Of a stretch of 64,000 nucleotides of DNA, positions 12,491 to 23,761 are shown one piece after another; the stretch's first letter is position 1, and every line of letters begins with the position of its first letter. Location of the stretch: contig CM026556.1 of NCBI GenBank assembly GCA_015143295.1, forward strand, positions 21,762,547 to 21,826,546, in the 5' to 3' direction. Below the pieces are notes generated by a model. The model saw nothing but the letters and a program-made list of their open reading frames with translations, was not told the origin of the DNA and searched no databases. Origin of the DNA: Tetracentron sinense (taxonomy: Eukaryota > Streptophyta > Magnoliopsida > Trochodendrales > Trochodendraceae). The position numbers were made by a program, and so were the translations under genes.

Positions 12491-13790
12491 GCCAATTGCA
12501 ATACATGTGGATTGGATGAGGAAAAAATAGAGGGAAATTCAAATTTTGAAGAACAAAATCTCTTCCAATCAACATGTGCCACATATGCAATTGAATTCTC
12601 TTGAATTCAATTGCAATTGGCTGTGATCCTGTCTCCACACTCCCTCTCCAAATCAATGTGGGACAGGTCTACCATTAAATGTGCTTGTTTTCCGTTCATG
12701 GACAGCATCAAACGATTCAAACCCACACAACACACAATAAGACTGACTTTTGGTATAACTGTAAGAAGTCGTTTATTTAAAATTATAATTTAATAATTGA
12801 TTCTTCAAATGAAACAAAATAAATAAATAACACATCAAATTCCAATCATTTTCAACCCTACTTAATCAAGGGGTGATGCTGAAAAACTAGAATATGTAGC
12901 ACATGAGATGGGTCATAACTCACTGCATTGGATATCTAAGATCCTTCTATCAGATTTCATTTTTGGTCTTGGAGCTCTGCAACTTTGGTTCACTTATTAG
13001 ATGGTCTAGATTGAAACAAATGTGCACCATACATACCCCTTTACACAATTTTTGAACCTAAGCATCAATCAACAATTCAAAAAGTGGGCCACCGGCCATA
13101 ACTCAAAAATAACATAATTAACAAGAGTCCAAATCTTTTTGTGTGGGAGTCCAAATCTTGTGTGATCCTATGTGTGTTTGGTTTGCCTATCTGTGTGAGT
13201 TGTGTATAATTATCATTTTACCTAGAGTCCAAGAAGAACAGCCGTATGGTACATGTACAAACTATACATGTCATCACTCTAATTCGGGAGAAAAAGACAG
13301 TCCAGGTGGACAGTTAAAATGGAATTTGAGAAGAGCATTTTTCATACAGCTCCCGTTGTTTGTTGCCACTAGTTTTTTAGGGCCACTGGTTTCTTTACAT
13401 TCTCTTTCCACATCCGGATTTTAGTCTGTTTGGTTCTACATCACAACTTTTTAATTGGATAAAGTTGAATATTTTAACTATTTTAGGTGGCAAAGGCCTG
13501 CCCAAAACCATTTCCAGAATATTTTAACAATTTTTATATCCTGAATGTTCTGACTTAGTCCTCAAGTTTCTCTTTTCTTTTTCTATTTATTTATTGGATC
13601 TGTCAAAGAATCTACCTAAAATTGATCACCATTCAGCATACAAAATCTACATTTTTATTACCAAAGATACCTTCAGGAATGGACAAAACAGGATGTGTAC
13701 CAAATGAAAATATGTATAAAAAAACAAATAATAATAATATAGATGAAAGAAAATTAAAAAATAAATAAAATCGTACCAAGAACATTTCTT
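12491..13790. other. Intergenic DNA, no gene recognised
   Basis: Only short unsupported ORFs (for example 12611-12793 and 13143-13424, plus). No conserved domain, RNA gene or transposon end was recognised. Confidence 0.5.
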
Positions 13791-13925
13791 TTATATATAT
13801 ATATATATAGATATATATATATATATAGTAACTCAAGGTGTCAGACCAAGGTTAATTACCAGGTTCAATGTATGCTGTAACGAACCAAGGTTAATTACCA
13901 AGTTCAATGTATGCTATAACGAACC
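13791..13925. repeat. (TA)n microsatellite followed by a 2x ~39-bp tandem repeat
   Basis: A TA dinucleotide tract with single G interruptions spans about 13791-13827. From 13846 a unit starting CCAAGGTTAATTACCA and ending GCTRTAACGAA occurs twice in tandem with only a few differences. Confidence 0.8.
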
Positions 13926-14309
13926 GCTAGTTTGTGGTTCAATTCAAAGTGGTTCGTGAAATTGAGTAAATTACAATGGTTTTCAAAACGGTCTTAATTT
14001 GTCGAATTTTTTAATCAAATCCATTGCCATTTTCTTCAGGTTCGGCAAATTTATACTTTTGAGTTCACAAACTATTTACACAAACGTTTTTATGGTGTTT
14101 TAAATAAGTATTTATAATATATTATGTACATACTTAAATATATATATTATAAAATATTTATTTATTTTACCTTCTTAAATAGCAAACCAAACTAAAAAAC
14201 TTAGGCAGAGAAATGAATTAACCCCTAAAAACCAGATTCATGACTCTAAATTGCCGAACCCGAATTGGGCAAACCAACAAATCAGGTAGTGCAACCCAAC
14301 ACTAGAAAC

Positions 14310-14480
14310 TTCCTGAAAGGGCTGGACCCAAAGGAGGAGTGAGAAGTCGAATCCAAAGGGGGAGTGAGAAGTCGAATTCAAGACCTTCAGGGATCCAAAA
14401 GAGGGAGTGAAGTCGAATTCAAGACCTTCCGCTTCATGAGGCGTAAGTGCCGAACCAATGGTCCACCCCTTAAAGGTTGT
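14310..14480 (-). mobile_element. Probable tRNA-derived SINE fragment
   Basis: The minus strand shows an A-box-like TGGACCATTGGTTCGGCAC and, about 35 nt on, a B-box-like GGTCTTGAATTCGAC. The B-box part is repeated in tandem downstream (twice more, degenerate). This spacing fits a pol III promoter of a tRNA-derived SINE. No poly(A) tail or target duplication is visible, so it may be truncated. Confidence 0.4.
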
Positions 14481-14884
14481 TTAGGTATTTATCAATGTTG
14501 CAACAACCCTTGTGCCAAAAAATAAAAAATCTTGCCTCGCTCGCGTGTGTGTTGTTATGTTAGCGTGTGTGAGTTCAAAAAAAAAAAATTTAAAATCTTA
14601 AAAATTAAAAAAAATAATAAAAACTAAAAGAAGGAATATGAGAGAGGAACCATGACAGCAAAATTAAAATGTTACTGTTAGCTAGCCAATGCCTCAATAC
14701 AAAAAGGACTTGGTGTTCACAAAACAAAAAGGTACATAAACGTCATCAAAACTTGAGGCAGAACCCTATTTCTTAACAAAACTCAGGAGTTCTTAAGAAA
14801 ACTTGGGAGTTAGGATCCCCAGCTAAACTTAGCATCAGTCAGTGCTCATCTTGGAGATTTGGCTAGACAAGCCAGACCTACCAC

Positions 14885-15902
14885 TTAAAACCCTTTTCTA
14901 GCCTTCACCATTGGAGGAGTCCATTTGAAAATTTTGGAGGAACTATGTGCTCCACTTCTAGCATCAGCACTGTTATCTTTACTAATTTCTTTGTTGGATG
15001 TGACAAAAGGAGTAATGGAGACTCTCTGACAGTCTGAGAGCCACTTAGACTGCATGTAACTGGTTCTTCTCCATGGAGGAATGTGGAGACCCCTCTCTTT
15101 AAGTGACTCTTTAGCAGCTGAGCAAAGGAGAGAGACTATCTGGTTAAGCTTTTCTTCACTCCCAACAAAGATAGAGGGGAGGGTATTAGAAAGCTCTTTG
15201 TAGCTTGGTGTAGGTCTTGCCAGTTCAAATTGAGACTTGAAATCTATGTCTACTATCAGTCTTACTGAACCACCATTCTCATCCTTCATCATAATATCAA
15301 TGTATTCATAATCACCTGTAAACCCAAAAAGTTCTCAGAGAGAGCAGTTTTCAATAAAATAAAATAAAAATAAACAAAATCAGATATGGGTAATCAAGGA
15401 AACTGAAAAAGAGCCAAAAAAAGAGAAAATTTTAATTTAAAAAAAGAAAAAAAAAAAGAAACCCCACCTCCAAGACAACTCAAAGTAGTGACCCAAGAAG
15501 TTTTACATAGAGAAGCATCAAAACCATCCATATTCAACCTCATCACAAGCCACTTCTGTAGATTAGTAGTCTTCCTTGCTGCTCTCATATTTCTCAAATA
15601 ATTCAAGACTTTCTCAAGAACATCAATCTCAACGTCTTTTACACTCCCAAGAATCTCCTACAAACAAATTAAGATTGTCAAAAACAGATCAAAACACATG
15701 TACTTAAGAAAAACTAATTAATAAAATTAGAACAAGGGAATTTGGAACTATGCAAACAGACCTGTAAAGTGAGGTATGTAGATTGGTGATTAAGAGGGAG
15801 GACTTGTGAGGAAGTGAAGGACATGGGCGATGGTGATGGTGATTCTGATTCAATGAAGTCATGGACCATCTGAAACAGCTCCTCCTCTTGTAAGCTACTC
15901 AT
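14885..15902 (-). CDS. DUF506 family protein (PDDEXK-like), 253 aa, three exons
   Basis: Host gene on the minus strand. Exons are 15762-15902 (141 nt, ATG at 15902), 15468-15657 (190 nt) and 14885-15315 (431 nt, stop at 14885). Both introns are GT-AG, and the joined length is 762 nt = 253 codons plus stop. Exon 1 encodes an acidic, Ser/Pro-rich N-terminus. Exon 2 has VLEKVLNYLRNM and DGFDASLCKTSW. Exon 3 has GDYEYIDIMM, LIVDIDFKSQFELARPT, LPSIFVG, SAAKESLKERGLHIPPWR and YMQSKWLS, in the order typical of DUF506 (PF04720). Arabidopsis members include RXR root-hair repressors that bind calmodulin; a matching role here is inference. No damage is visible and the length suits the family, so it is probably functional. 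Confidence 0.9.
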
Positions 15903-15975
15903 TTTTCTTCTCTCCGATTCTCAAAACAAAGGAAGCTGACTCCTGTGTAGATTATCTTACAAGTCTCCAAGGGTT

Positions 15976-15982
15976 CTTTATA
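15976..15982 (-). promoter_or_regulatory. TATA box of the DUF506 gene
   Basis: The minus strand reads TATAAAG about 75 nt upstream of the ATG at 15902. This would place transcription start near 15945-15950 with a short 5' leader. Position and sequence fit, but there is no transcript evidence. Confidence 0.5.
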
Positions 15983-15990
15983 TTTCTTCA

Positions 15991-16539
15991 CTTGGTCGTG
16001 AAATTACAGCTTTAGGATGAGTGGACAGATGAGGTCATGATAGTGGCGCTTCTATGAGAGATGGATTTCATGGTAAAATGGTAAATATGGGTTGATGTTG
16101 GAGGGAATATCATAGAGATGTCCTCACTGTATTTAGGGTGACTAAACTGTACTTATCCCAATTATAAATGATGAAGTGACTGAAAAGTAACCTCTGTATC
16201 TTTTTTTTATTTTTTTAAAGGATGAAAAAGATGAGCTTTTCCCTCCATGCTCTTCCAAAGTGTTTTTTTTTTTTTTGTTTTTTTGAACAATGATTAACAA
16301 GTTTTAACTTTGATTAAAAAAAAATGATGTTTTAACCGGAGGATAAGTGAATTTTAACTCCGCCCCCGAGGTGCAAGGAGGATTATTTTCCGCAAAAGAT
16401 AACCTGTTTGGGAAGATAATAGGAAAAGGGCAGTGATTACCACACAATACATAGCCATGTTTATGGTTTATTTTTATTTTTTTTAACTAATGACACACGC
16501 CCTACAATCTCAACTTCAAACCTATAATCACACACATCC
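15991..16539. other. Upstream region of the DUF506 gene
   Basis: No coding region recognised. Holds the likely promoter of the minus-strand DUF506 gene, poly(T) tracts near 16201 and 16263, and AT-rich sequence. Confidence 0.4.
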
Positions 16540-16700
16540 CTCCCATGTGTCCCCTTTTAACACACCTTTAATTGTGATTAATCTTAAGAAAATTAACATT
16601 TATAATTTTATTTTTTATCTTTTTAAAAGTTAAGGTTAAATTGCTTAACTTAAAGAGTTAATGAATTTTAACTACAGTTGGGTGTAAAAAAAAAGGGGCA
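16540..16700. repeat. Foldback-family (FB) copy
   Basis: Opposed arms: CCCCTTTTAACACACCTTTAATTGTGATTAATCTTAA on the left pairs with TTAATGAATTTTAACTACAGTTGGGTGT on the right, around an AT-rich centre that contains AAGTTAAGGTTAAATTGCTTAA. Confidence 0.55.
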
Positions 16701-16834
16701 TGATCATGAAGACTTACACTTGACTACATATTCTAATGAGACAGTAAGTTAAGCATTTTTCATAGGAAAATAATCCCCTCCTTAGGTCGAGGAGGAGATT
16801 TATAATCTCGTCCCTTTTGTGTGCCACATGTCCC

Positions 16835-17103
16835 ATTTTTACTCCTGTAGTCTATGATTAAGATTCATTAACCGTTAGAGATTAGTCCTGACCCGAAGGA
16901 TTGGGGAGCCTCTGAGTTACCAAAAAAAAAACCCTTAGGACTAATATGTCTAACATTGATTTTTAGAAAAAAAATTAAACCATAGGCGTTCAAACTTGTT
17001 GACCACACTTAAAAAGGCTTTGTTTGTGGAGATTGAATCACAGCCAATCGTGATTGAATTTAGGGAGAGTTCAATCACTCCCACAGGTCAACATGTGTCC
17101 TCT
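16835..17103. repeat. Foldback-family (FB) partial copies
   Basis: 16838-16885 shows CACATGTCCC and TATGATTAAGATTCATTAACC. 16935-17100 shows a mutated AACCCTTAGGACTAAT, a TTCAATCAC box and a CAACATGTGTCC end. The family is recognisable but both arms are degraded. Confidence 0.4.
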
Positions 17104-17708
17104 CAGGGGCGGAGCCGGGGGGCCATGGCCCCCCCAAATTTTTTGTAAATCCCTTCTCTACTAGTATGACTAGTGGGCCCCTCAATTAAAAAAAAATATT
17201 TTTAGTATACTTGGCCCCCCCCCCCCCAATTTTTTTGTCCTATATGATGTAGTGGCCCCCCCAATTTTTTTTGTTACATATATAGTGGCCCCCCAATGGA
17301 GTCCCCTTATGCTCATGTCCCTATTGACACCCCTTAACTATGGTTAAAATTCACTCAATCTCTTGGTTCACCTACTTATCCTTGATTTTTTAAAAAAATA
17401 TTTAAATAATTTTAATCTTAGGAGTTAGTGAATTTTTAACAAGGGTTCAAAAAGAAATTTGATATATTTTTTTTAAACCAAGGAGGTGGGTGAATCCTAA
17501 CCACAATGAAGGGGTATTAATAGGACAGGTGGCGACCTCAAAGGTATTACCGAGAAAAAAAAAATTTCAAAATAAAAAAACTACCCCAAAAAAAATTTTC
17601 TCGGGGGCTACGCCCCCGAACCCCCAAATCCCATACCCTCAAACCAAATTTTTTTTTGTATACATGTATTTTGGCCCCCCCAATGAAAAATTCCTGGCTC
17701 CGCCCCTG
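17104..17708. mobile_element. 605-bp hAT-type non-autonomous element
   Basis: Starts CAGGGGCGGAGCC and ends GGCTCCGCCCCTG, a perfect 13-bp inverted repeat, flanked by a perfect 8-bp duplication TGTCCTCT (17096-17103 and 17709-17716). These are hAT hallmarks. The interior is rich in GGGGGGCC and poly(C) near both ends and holds a nested foldback at 17320-17520. There is no transposase. Confidence 0.85.
17320..17520. repeat. Foldback-family (FB) copy nested in the hAT element
   Basis: The left arm ACACCCCTTAACTATGGTTAA...TTCACCTACTTATCC pairs with the right arm GGAGGTGGGTGAATCCTAACCACAATGAAGGGGT. The arms are about 65 bp and the spacer is AT-rich. Confidence 0.6.
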
Positions 17709-17719
17709 TGTCCTCTTCA

Positions 17720-17970
17720 ACTCTTATGAACCTTGGTTAAGATTCTCTAACCCTCAAAGTTCAAAAATCTAACCTTAGTTTTTTGAAAAAAATGTTAAAA
17801 AATATTAACTTTAATAGTTAAAAATGCTTAACTAAAGTTAAATATTTTTTATAAAACTAAGGCTAGATTATTGAATACTAAGGATTGGAGAATCTTAATC
17901 ACAATTAAAAGGGATTAAAGAGAACACGTGTTGACCTGTGGGAGGGATTGAACTCTCCCAGAATTCCATC
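17720..17970. repeat. Foldback-family (FB) copy
   Basis: Left: TTATGAACCTTGGTTAAGATTCTCTAACCC. Right: GGATTGGAGAATCTTAATCACAATTAAAAGG, then ACACGTGTTGACC and TTGAACTCTCCC, as in the copies at 10795 and 12300. Confidence 0.55.
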
Positions 17971-18210
17971 GCAATTGCCTGTGATTCGATCTCTTGTTTG
18001 TGAGAGTGATGAGGAGTAGTCCCTCCTTGCCCTTGAGGAGGAAACTATTTCTCAATATAATATGGTCGTCCTAGTATAGAATTTAAGTAAGGTCTACCTT
18101 CCCTATATATACGTTTTTTTTTTTTTTTTTTTTTTTTTGCTGCGGACCTTCCTATACTCTTGAACATCAGTAACATCTAAAAGCGTGTCGGCGGACGTGG
18201 TTAGTATTGT

Positions 18211-18540
18211 TATGGGTGTCAATGGGCCGATTTCGGGCTAGCCCTCGAGGACTGATTAATAAATGGGCTAGATTAATTGGGCCTAAACAGGCCGGGCTCG
18301 TGCCATCTCTTCTATGGAAAATAAGGGATAACATTAAATTTTGCGGGATTCAGTAATCGGTCCTTATTGGGCTGGGCCTAGCGGGCCAAACCGATTAGCA
18401 ACCTAGTTTAATGGGCCTCTGGGCATAAGTCTCTTAAGTCTAAGCCAACGTCTTCCCAACTATGTAATTGAGCCAGGCCGGGTTGAACCTAAACTAGTCT
18501 GGGCAGGGCTCCGAATTAGCCTGGCCCCTTGACACCCCTA
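18211..18540. mobile_element. 330-bp hAT-type MITE rich in GGGCC
   Basis: Begins TATGGGTGTCAATGGGCC and ends GGCCCCTTGACACCCCTA, imperfect inverted repeats of 18 bp. The flanking 8-mers AGTATTGT (18203-18210) and GGTATTGT (18541-18548) differ at one base, fitting an aged 8-bp target duplication. The interior is full of GGGCC/GGCCC words, as in a common plant MITE type. Confidence 0.75.
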
Positions 18541-18559
18541 GGTATTGTAACGAGAGTGC

Positions 18560-18815
18560 TAGACTTTTTATTTTTATTTTTATTTTTATTTTTATTTTTA
18601 TTTTTATTATTATTATTATTAAAGGTAAACATAACATACACTATCGCACACGCACGCACACACACACACCCTTGTAGCACAAGCTACCATAACCATACAA
18701 CCCTCTCAAAAAAGAGAGTGAGGTGGTGTTTTATAAAGGTAAGGAGACCTAACCCACCGATGTGGGACTAAGTTTTATAGGTTTTTTTAATTAGAGGTAA
18801 ACATAACACACGCTA

Positions 18816-18851
<36 letters not shown>

Positions 18852-18860
18852 GTAACACAA
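18560..18860. repeat. (TTTTTA)n and (CA)n microsatellites in a duplicated unit
   Basis: TTTTTA repeats at about 18567-18608 and an ATT run to 18620. A unit with GGTAAACATAACA, CTATC, a CA repeat and CCCTTGTARCACAAGCTACC occurs at 18623-18690 and again at 18796-18866, so the CA tracts are part of a direct duplication. Confidence 0.7.
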
Positions 18861-19146
18861 GCTACCGCTATAGCGAGAGTGCTAAACTTGGTAACGTAAA
18901 ACTAATGTAAAGAAAAATAGAGGACAAAAAAAAAATACAAAACAAAACATTGCAATGCAAGGTATATAGTCCAAAACACACACAAAAAATGCAAGATATA
19001 TAGGGTTCATCATGTAAGGTCAATCCAGTAACTTTTAATGTGCAATATAAAAAAAATATTAAAAAAAAATGAAAGTGATTTAAAACTCTCAATAGTACCC
19101 TACTATTGAGAGTTGGACAGTTGGATTTCAAATGTAATTGTGTCAA

Positions 19147-19739
19147 GCATTAATTGGGGCCATCATTTAAAGCATGTGCAGACCTGAAGCCATTGGATTG
19201 TCAATCAAACGGTTAAGCTTTCGATAATAGGTACTATCAAAGAGTTTTTTTTTTTTTATCACTTTCCATTAAAAAAAAATACAAGGATTTGATCATTCTT
19301 AATCACCAAGAATTTTCTCTTTAAGGAGTCACTGTTTTTATTCTTTAGTCATTGCTAGTATTGGAAATCAGATTTGATAGAGTGAATGTTGGTAGAGTGC
19401 CTCCTTCAATTCGTGGTAATTTCAATTGTTTTGCAAACTTCAAGAAGACCTAAATCTGATATTCAGATCATTCCAGTTGAATTTTTGAAATTAATAAGAA
19501 GAGAAAATAATTGAAAATAAAAATTGTTCAGATGAAGGTTAGAGGAAGAAAAGAAAGAATGATGAAGAACACGAAGAAGCATTCACTTAAGAGGTATTTC
19601 TTTGAGCTCTCTCATCAGTTTATTACTAATATAATGAGAATTTCGGGGTTAAAAACGTGGGCTGATTTTTTTGTCAAATTCACAAACTCCCCTTATCATA
19701 GTCATTATTAATATGAAAGCTTGATAAATATTTTACTTA
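19147..19739. other. Intergenic DNA left of the Tekay element
   Basis: No recognised gene. The short ORF 19511-19711 (plus) is Lys-rich and matches no family I know. This is the target sequence of the retrotransposon. Confidence 0.4.
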
Positions 19740-19744
19740 ATTCT

Positions 19745-22126
19745 TGTAGAGACCCCGAATCTTTTTCATGTTTTTACTTCATTGTATTAGGGGTATTATA
19801 GTCCTTATGATGTTTTGATGTTTATTGTATTATATATTTATTTGGTGTGGTGTGAACTAGGCTGAATCAAACTTGTAACGGAGGGATGTCATATCACACC
19901 CTAAACTTTAGGAAGCTCTAGTTTTGGCACCGTTTACTGGAATTGAGTGATTCTTGAACCATTAGAAAGGTGTTGAAACCCTCTTTGAAGTTCATGTTTA
20001 ATGTTTTTCCTTATTTTGAGTTTAAGCCAAGTCAATGGTGGGTTTTATTTAATGGAAATGCAGATCAGTCAACTTTGGGGACAATTTATTCTATTAATTA
20101 AGTGGAATTTAGAAATTCTAAAATACCAGAAATGTTCGTTTTCGAAATACGAACCCAACGCAGGTTGAATCGTCAAAATCCGATGAACGAGTCAAAAGTT
20201 ATGGCCAAAACAGTAAAGCGGGTCAAAAATCTATAGGCAATCGATCGCTCGGTCAGAAGTAGCGATCGATCGGTCCAAAACCGATCGATCGGTATCTATC
20301 GACTGGTCCAGAATTTTGTATGGGGAAAATTTTCAGAGAGTGCTTTTTTGACCGATCGCCCGGTCAAGAGCACCGATCGCTCGGTCTTTCGTGATTTTTA
20401 CAAAATTTTAGTATGGGCTTTTTGGTCTTTTTATTCTCAGACCTTGAGACTATAAATAGGGGGTCCTACTCGAAATATTAAAATACTCCACCTAGTTCTA
20501 ACCTAATTTGGTAAAAAGGGGGAGAAACCCTAGGGTTTTGAGAGAGGGTTGCTTGGAGAGGAAGGAGATTGGTAGAAGATTGAGAGGAAAGCTTGGAGAT
20601 CGTCCTCAAAGCTTCTCCAAATCATCTCGGGAGCGTTTTGAATCCAAGGGAAGGATTCCTAAGGTTGATATACTATCCTAATCAACTTTATTTTAAGGTT
20701 TTGTGAATGTTAAGATGCTAGGAATGGTAGAAATAAATGTTTAATGCATTTTCCCTAATTTTCTAAGAAGCAAGCTAATTATGGGTGGATATGTAGATTG
20801 GAAATGTGGATAGAATGTATGGAGGATGGAAAATGTATGGAGGATGGGATTAATTTGTGGATGTGGATGAATATATGAATTGTATGGATGGAATTATGAT
20901 TTGATGAATGCATGAAAAGGTAGAGAAACAATGGATTCATATTATGTGTACTCAAGGTGTTTGTGAAAATGTCTGTGAGAATAAATGCTATGATACTTTT
21001 ATGAAATGGTGGTAAATGGATTATAAATGATGTTAAGAATTATGATAAGAAATATATATGTGATTGTTTGTTAAGTATACTTAATTACTTGCATGAGAAT
21101 TGATAGTCGGGAAGGTAAGAACTTAGAGGAACATCTCTCAAACCGGGAATTCTCTAACTATTTGGTATGGGACATATAGTGGAGTTTCAATGGTGGGAAA
21201 TCGGAATCTAAGCAATTACCGACTCGAACGTTAATTTCGACACTTAAGCACATAAGCACGTGTATGTTAAGATAAGAGTCTCACAAGTCACACATGTGGA
21301 CTACAAGCATGAGCATGACATACGTATGACATTCTGAATAAGCATAAGCATGACATGGTCCGTATCCTCCAAGAACGGCATGTCAACCACATGATTTCTA
21401 AGGCATGGTCCGTATCCGCCAAGAACGGCATGTCTCATCCTTGTATGATCTGAATAAGTGCATAAGCATAAGCATAAGCATCTCACAAGCGCGTGATCTC
21501 GTAAGCATAAGTACCTCATAAGTGTATGGTTTTCTAAGTCTAAGATTCTCACAAGTACACGAGTCAAGGTGATGATATGATGTGTATGCGCACACGTTCT
21601 TCCGCACTCTGATTATGTTATTATGCTATTGGATATGTTTCTGACTAAGTGCAGGTATATTATTATTGTTGATTGGATTTCATATACACTGAGTACCTTT
21701 GTACTCAGCTGGATTTTGTCTTGGCAGGTATAGAGCAGGAGTACACGGCGGAGCCGTGGGTTGAGGAGACTTACCTCGAGGAAGGAGGTGAAGGTGAGCC
21801 TTCTGAGGAGAGAGCCGGAGACTTGAGCGGCTACACCTCTTAGTTTACATTTCTTTTCATTGAGAGAGTTTTGTAATTGACTTTTAGAGGATGTTGCTCA
21901 TTAGACTTTTATGGTTGTGTATCAGACTCTTTAGATTTAGTAGTTGTAATTGTTGACTATAGACTCGTGTTATTTAGTTGGTTTGGGTTATATATATCGG
22001 AAATTTTATTACTCTCATTTTTTAAGACTCGTGTAGTAGCCTTGTATGCATGGTTTTAAGCAGGTTTAAGTAATGTGGCGATTCCAAAGTCCTATTTTAG
22101 CCTTGTGAGATTTTGGGGTCGTTACA
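19745..22126 (+). mobile_element. 5' LTR of the Tekay-like element
   Basis: 2382 bp, TGTAGAGACCCC to GGGGTCGTTACA. U3 contains six CGATCG-type palindromic units between 20240 and 20384. A TATA box (TATAAATAGG) lies at 20451-20460, followed by a leader with AAACCCTAGGGTTTTGAGAG. Near the 3' end a stem CACTGAGTACCTTTGTACTCAG lies at 21688-21709. Tandem AAGCAT/AAGCATA repeats at about 21440-21480 differ in number from the 3' LTR. Confidence 0.95.
20451..20460 (+). promoter_or_regulatory. LTR TATA box
   Basis: TATAAATAGG, the only strong TATA match in this LTR, 67 nt downstream of the last palindromic unit. The matching site in the 3' LTR is at 27480-27489. Confidence 0.7.
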
Positions 22127-22130
22127 GAGG

Positions 22131-22142
22131 TGGTATCAGAGC
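22131..22142 (+). other. Primer-binding site (initiator Met-tRNA)
   Basis: TGGTATCAGAGC, four bases after the 5' LTR end, the standard plant retrotransposon PBS complementary to initiator Met-tRNA. Confidence 0.95.
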
Positions 22143-22425
22143 TCAAGGCATTAGGTTCCCTTGGGCTAAGTTATCCTCTTAGTAGGAGTTAAGTTTAGGT
22201 CACTCCAGGTTTGATACCAGAGGATATCAATCAAAGCAAAAGGCATTAGAGCCCTTAAGGCTAAGGTATTAAGTGTAGGGTATAGGAAGATGTGAACCTT
22301 AGGGAAGCAACATCAAGTTCAGGACTTTAAAATTGTTGAGGATTGAGTTTTGATTAAGCGTAGACTTAGGAATTTATGTGAGCGTGTTCTAAATAGATTG
22401 TTTTCTTTTTCTCAGGATTGTAAGC

Positions 22426-23626
22426 ATGAGAAGGGGTGGAAGAAATAGGAATGGAGGAGGCAGTGTGACTGATGGGGATACTCCAGACGGTACCCCCCAG
22501 GCAAATATGGGTCGGGCCATGGAAGCTATTGCTGCAGCCATGGAGAGGCAGGCTGAAATTATGGCTCAGCAAACTGCATTACTAGCGGCTGGTCAAGCTA
22601 GGCAAGAGAGGCAGATTGATGTTTACCCACCCCGTCACAACGGAGTGGAAGCTTTTAGGAGGATGAGTCCTCCAGCCTTCTATGGTAGTACGGATCCCTC
22701 AGTTGCCGAATTGTGGATCATGCAACTAGAGAAGATTTTCACCGTGCTTGAGGCTACCGATGAGTAGAGGGTGAAATGGGCCTCCTTCGTCATGGAAGGC
22801 GAGGCTGAACATTGGTGGAGAGCCGCATCTAGGCAGAGGAATGAGGTGCGAGCCGGACAAGAGTGGACTTGGGGAGAGTTCCTCGACATCTTCTATGAGA
22901 GATACTTCCTGGTGTTTGTGAGAGATCAGAAGGAGATTGAATTCTCTACCTTGGAGCAAGGAAGGATGTCAGTGGCCGAGTATGAGGCCAAGTTTGTAGA
23001 GCTTTCTAGGTTCGCTCCTCACTTGATTGCTACAGAAAGAATGAAAGCAAAGAGGTTTGAGCGAGGTTTGAAGGATTTTATTCGGGAGAAAGTTTCGATA
23101 CTTCAGCTCGAAACATGTAGGGAGGTGTATCAGCGCGCCTTGATAGCTGAGAAGAATTCACAGGAATTTTTGAAGAAGAGGGAGAAGATGCAAGCAAGCA
23201 GGTTTGTCCCCCAGGACAAGAGGTCGAGGATAGAAGGTCCTATGCCCATTGCTAGGCCTACCCCGTATCAGAGGCCTACTCAGGCAGCCCCTCGAGCATC
23301 TCAGGTGGCTCCGCCTACTGCTGGTACCCAGTTGTATGATGCATACAGCCAGTGCGGAAAGAGGTATAGAGTGGGAGAGTGTAGGGCAATTACTGGAGGT
23401 TGTTTCCATTGTGGAGAGGTCTCACACCGGATCCGAGATTGCCCACTCCGCATTCAGCAGGGGATTCAGTCGACTCAGCCACAGGGAGTCAGGCCCCCAG
23501 GTAGGCAGTCCACACAGCAGAGGCCACCACAGGGTCCTAGACCTCAGCAGCCTCGCCAGCCAACTCAGGGTCGAGTGTTTGCTATCTCGGAGCGGGATGC
23601 ACAGGCGTCCGACGACATTGTGCAGG
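22426..23626 (+). pseudogene. Gag of the Tekay-like element (one internal stop)
   Basis: 400 codons in one frame from ATG 22426 up to the proposed splice donor. The N-terminus is Gly/Arg-rich, then an Ala/Gln helix, then the retrotransposon Gag core (SPPAFYGSTDP, WRAASRQRNE, WTWGEFLDIFYERYF, GRMSVAEYEAKF, FERGLKDFIREK). A Pro/Gln-rich linker carries the CCHC zinc knuckle CFHCGEVSHRIRDC (23402-23443), preceded by a second Cys-rich stretch CGKRYRVGEC. A TAG at 22765-22767 interrupts the core; related Gags have a coding triplet there, and CAG-to-TAG is the simplest explanation. Without removal of the 23627-23761 segment, Gag ends at a TAA at 23653-23655. Confidence 0.9.
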
Positions 23627-23761
23627 GTATATTTAATTGTGTTTTAGTCAATTAAAATATTGTTCTGATGCTATGTGTGTGATATTAAATGTTATGTGGT
23701 ATGATGTAAGATGCATGTATGTATTCATGATTTGACAAATTAGCTTTGTGTATTAATTCAG
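23627..23761 (+). other. Candidate 135-bp intron between Gag and protease
   Basis: The segment begins GTATAT after CAGG and ends TTAATTCAG, is AT-rich and non-coding (it contains a TAA in the Gag frame), and interrupts a conserved region. Removing it puts Gag (phase 1 at 23626) in frame with the protease (23762 on). The resulting junction matches the spacing expected in intact Tekay polyproteins before the protease DTG motif. Alternatives: a small insertion that replaced coding sequence, or separate translation of Gag and Pol. No transcript evidence is available here. Confidence 0.6.
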
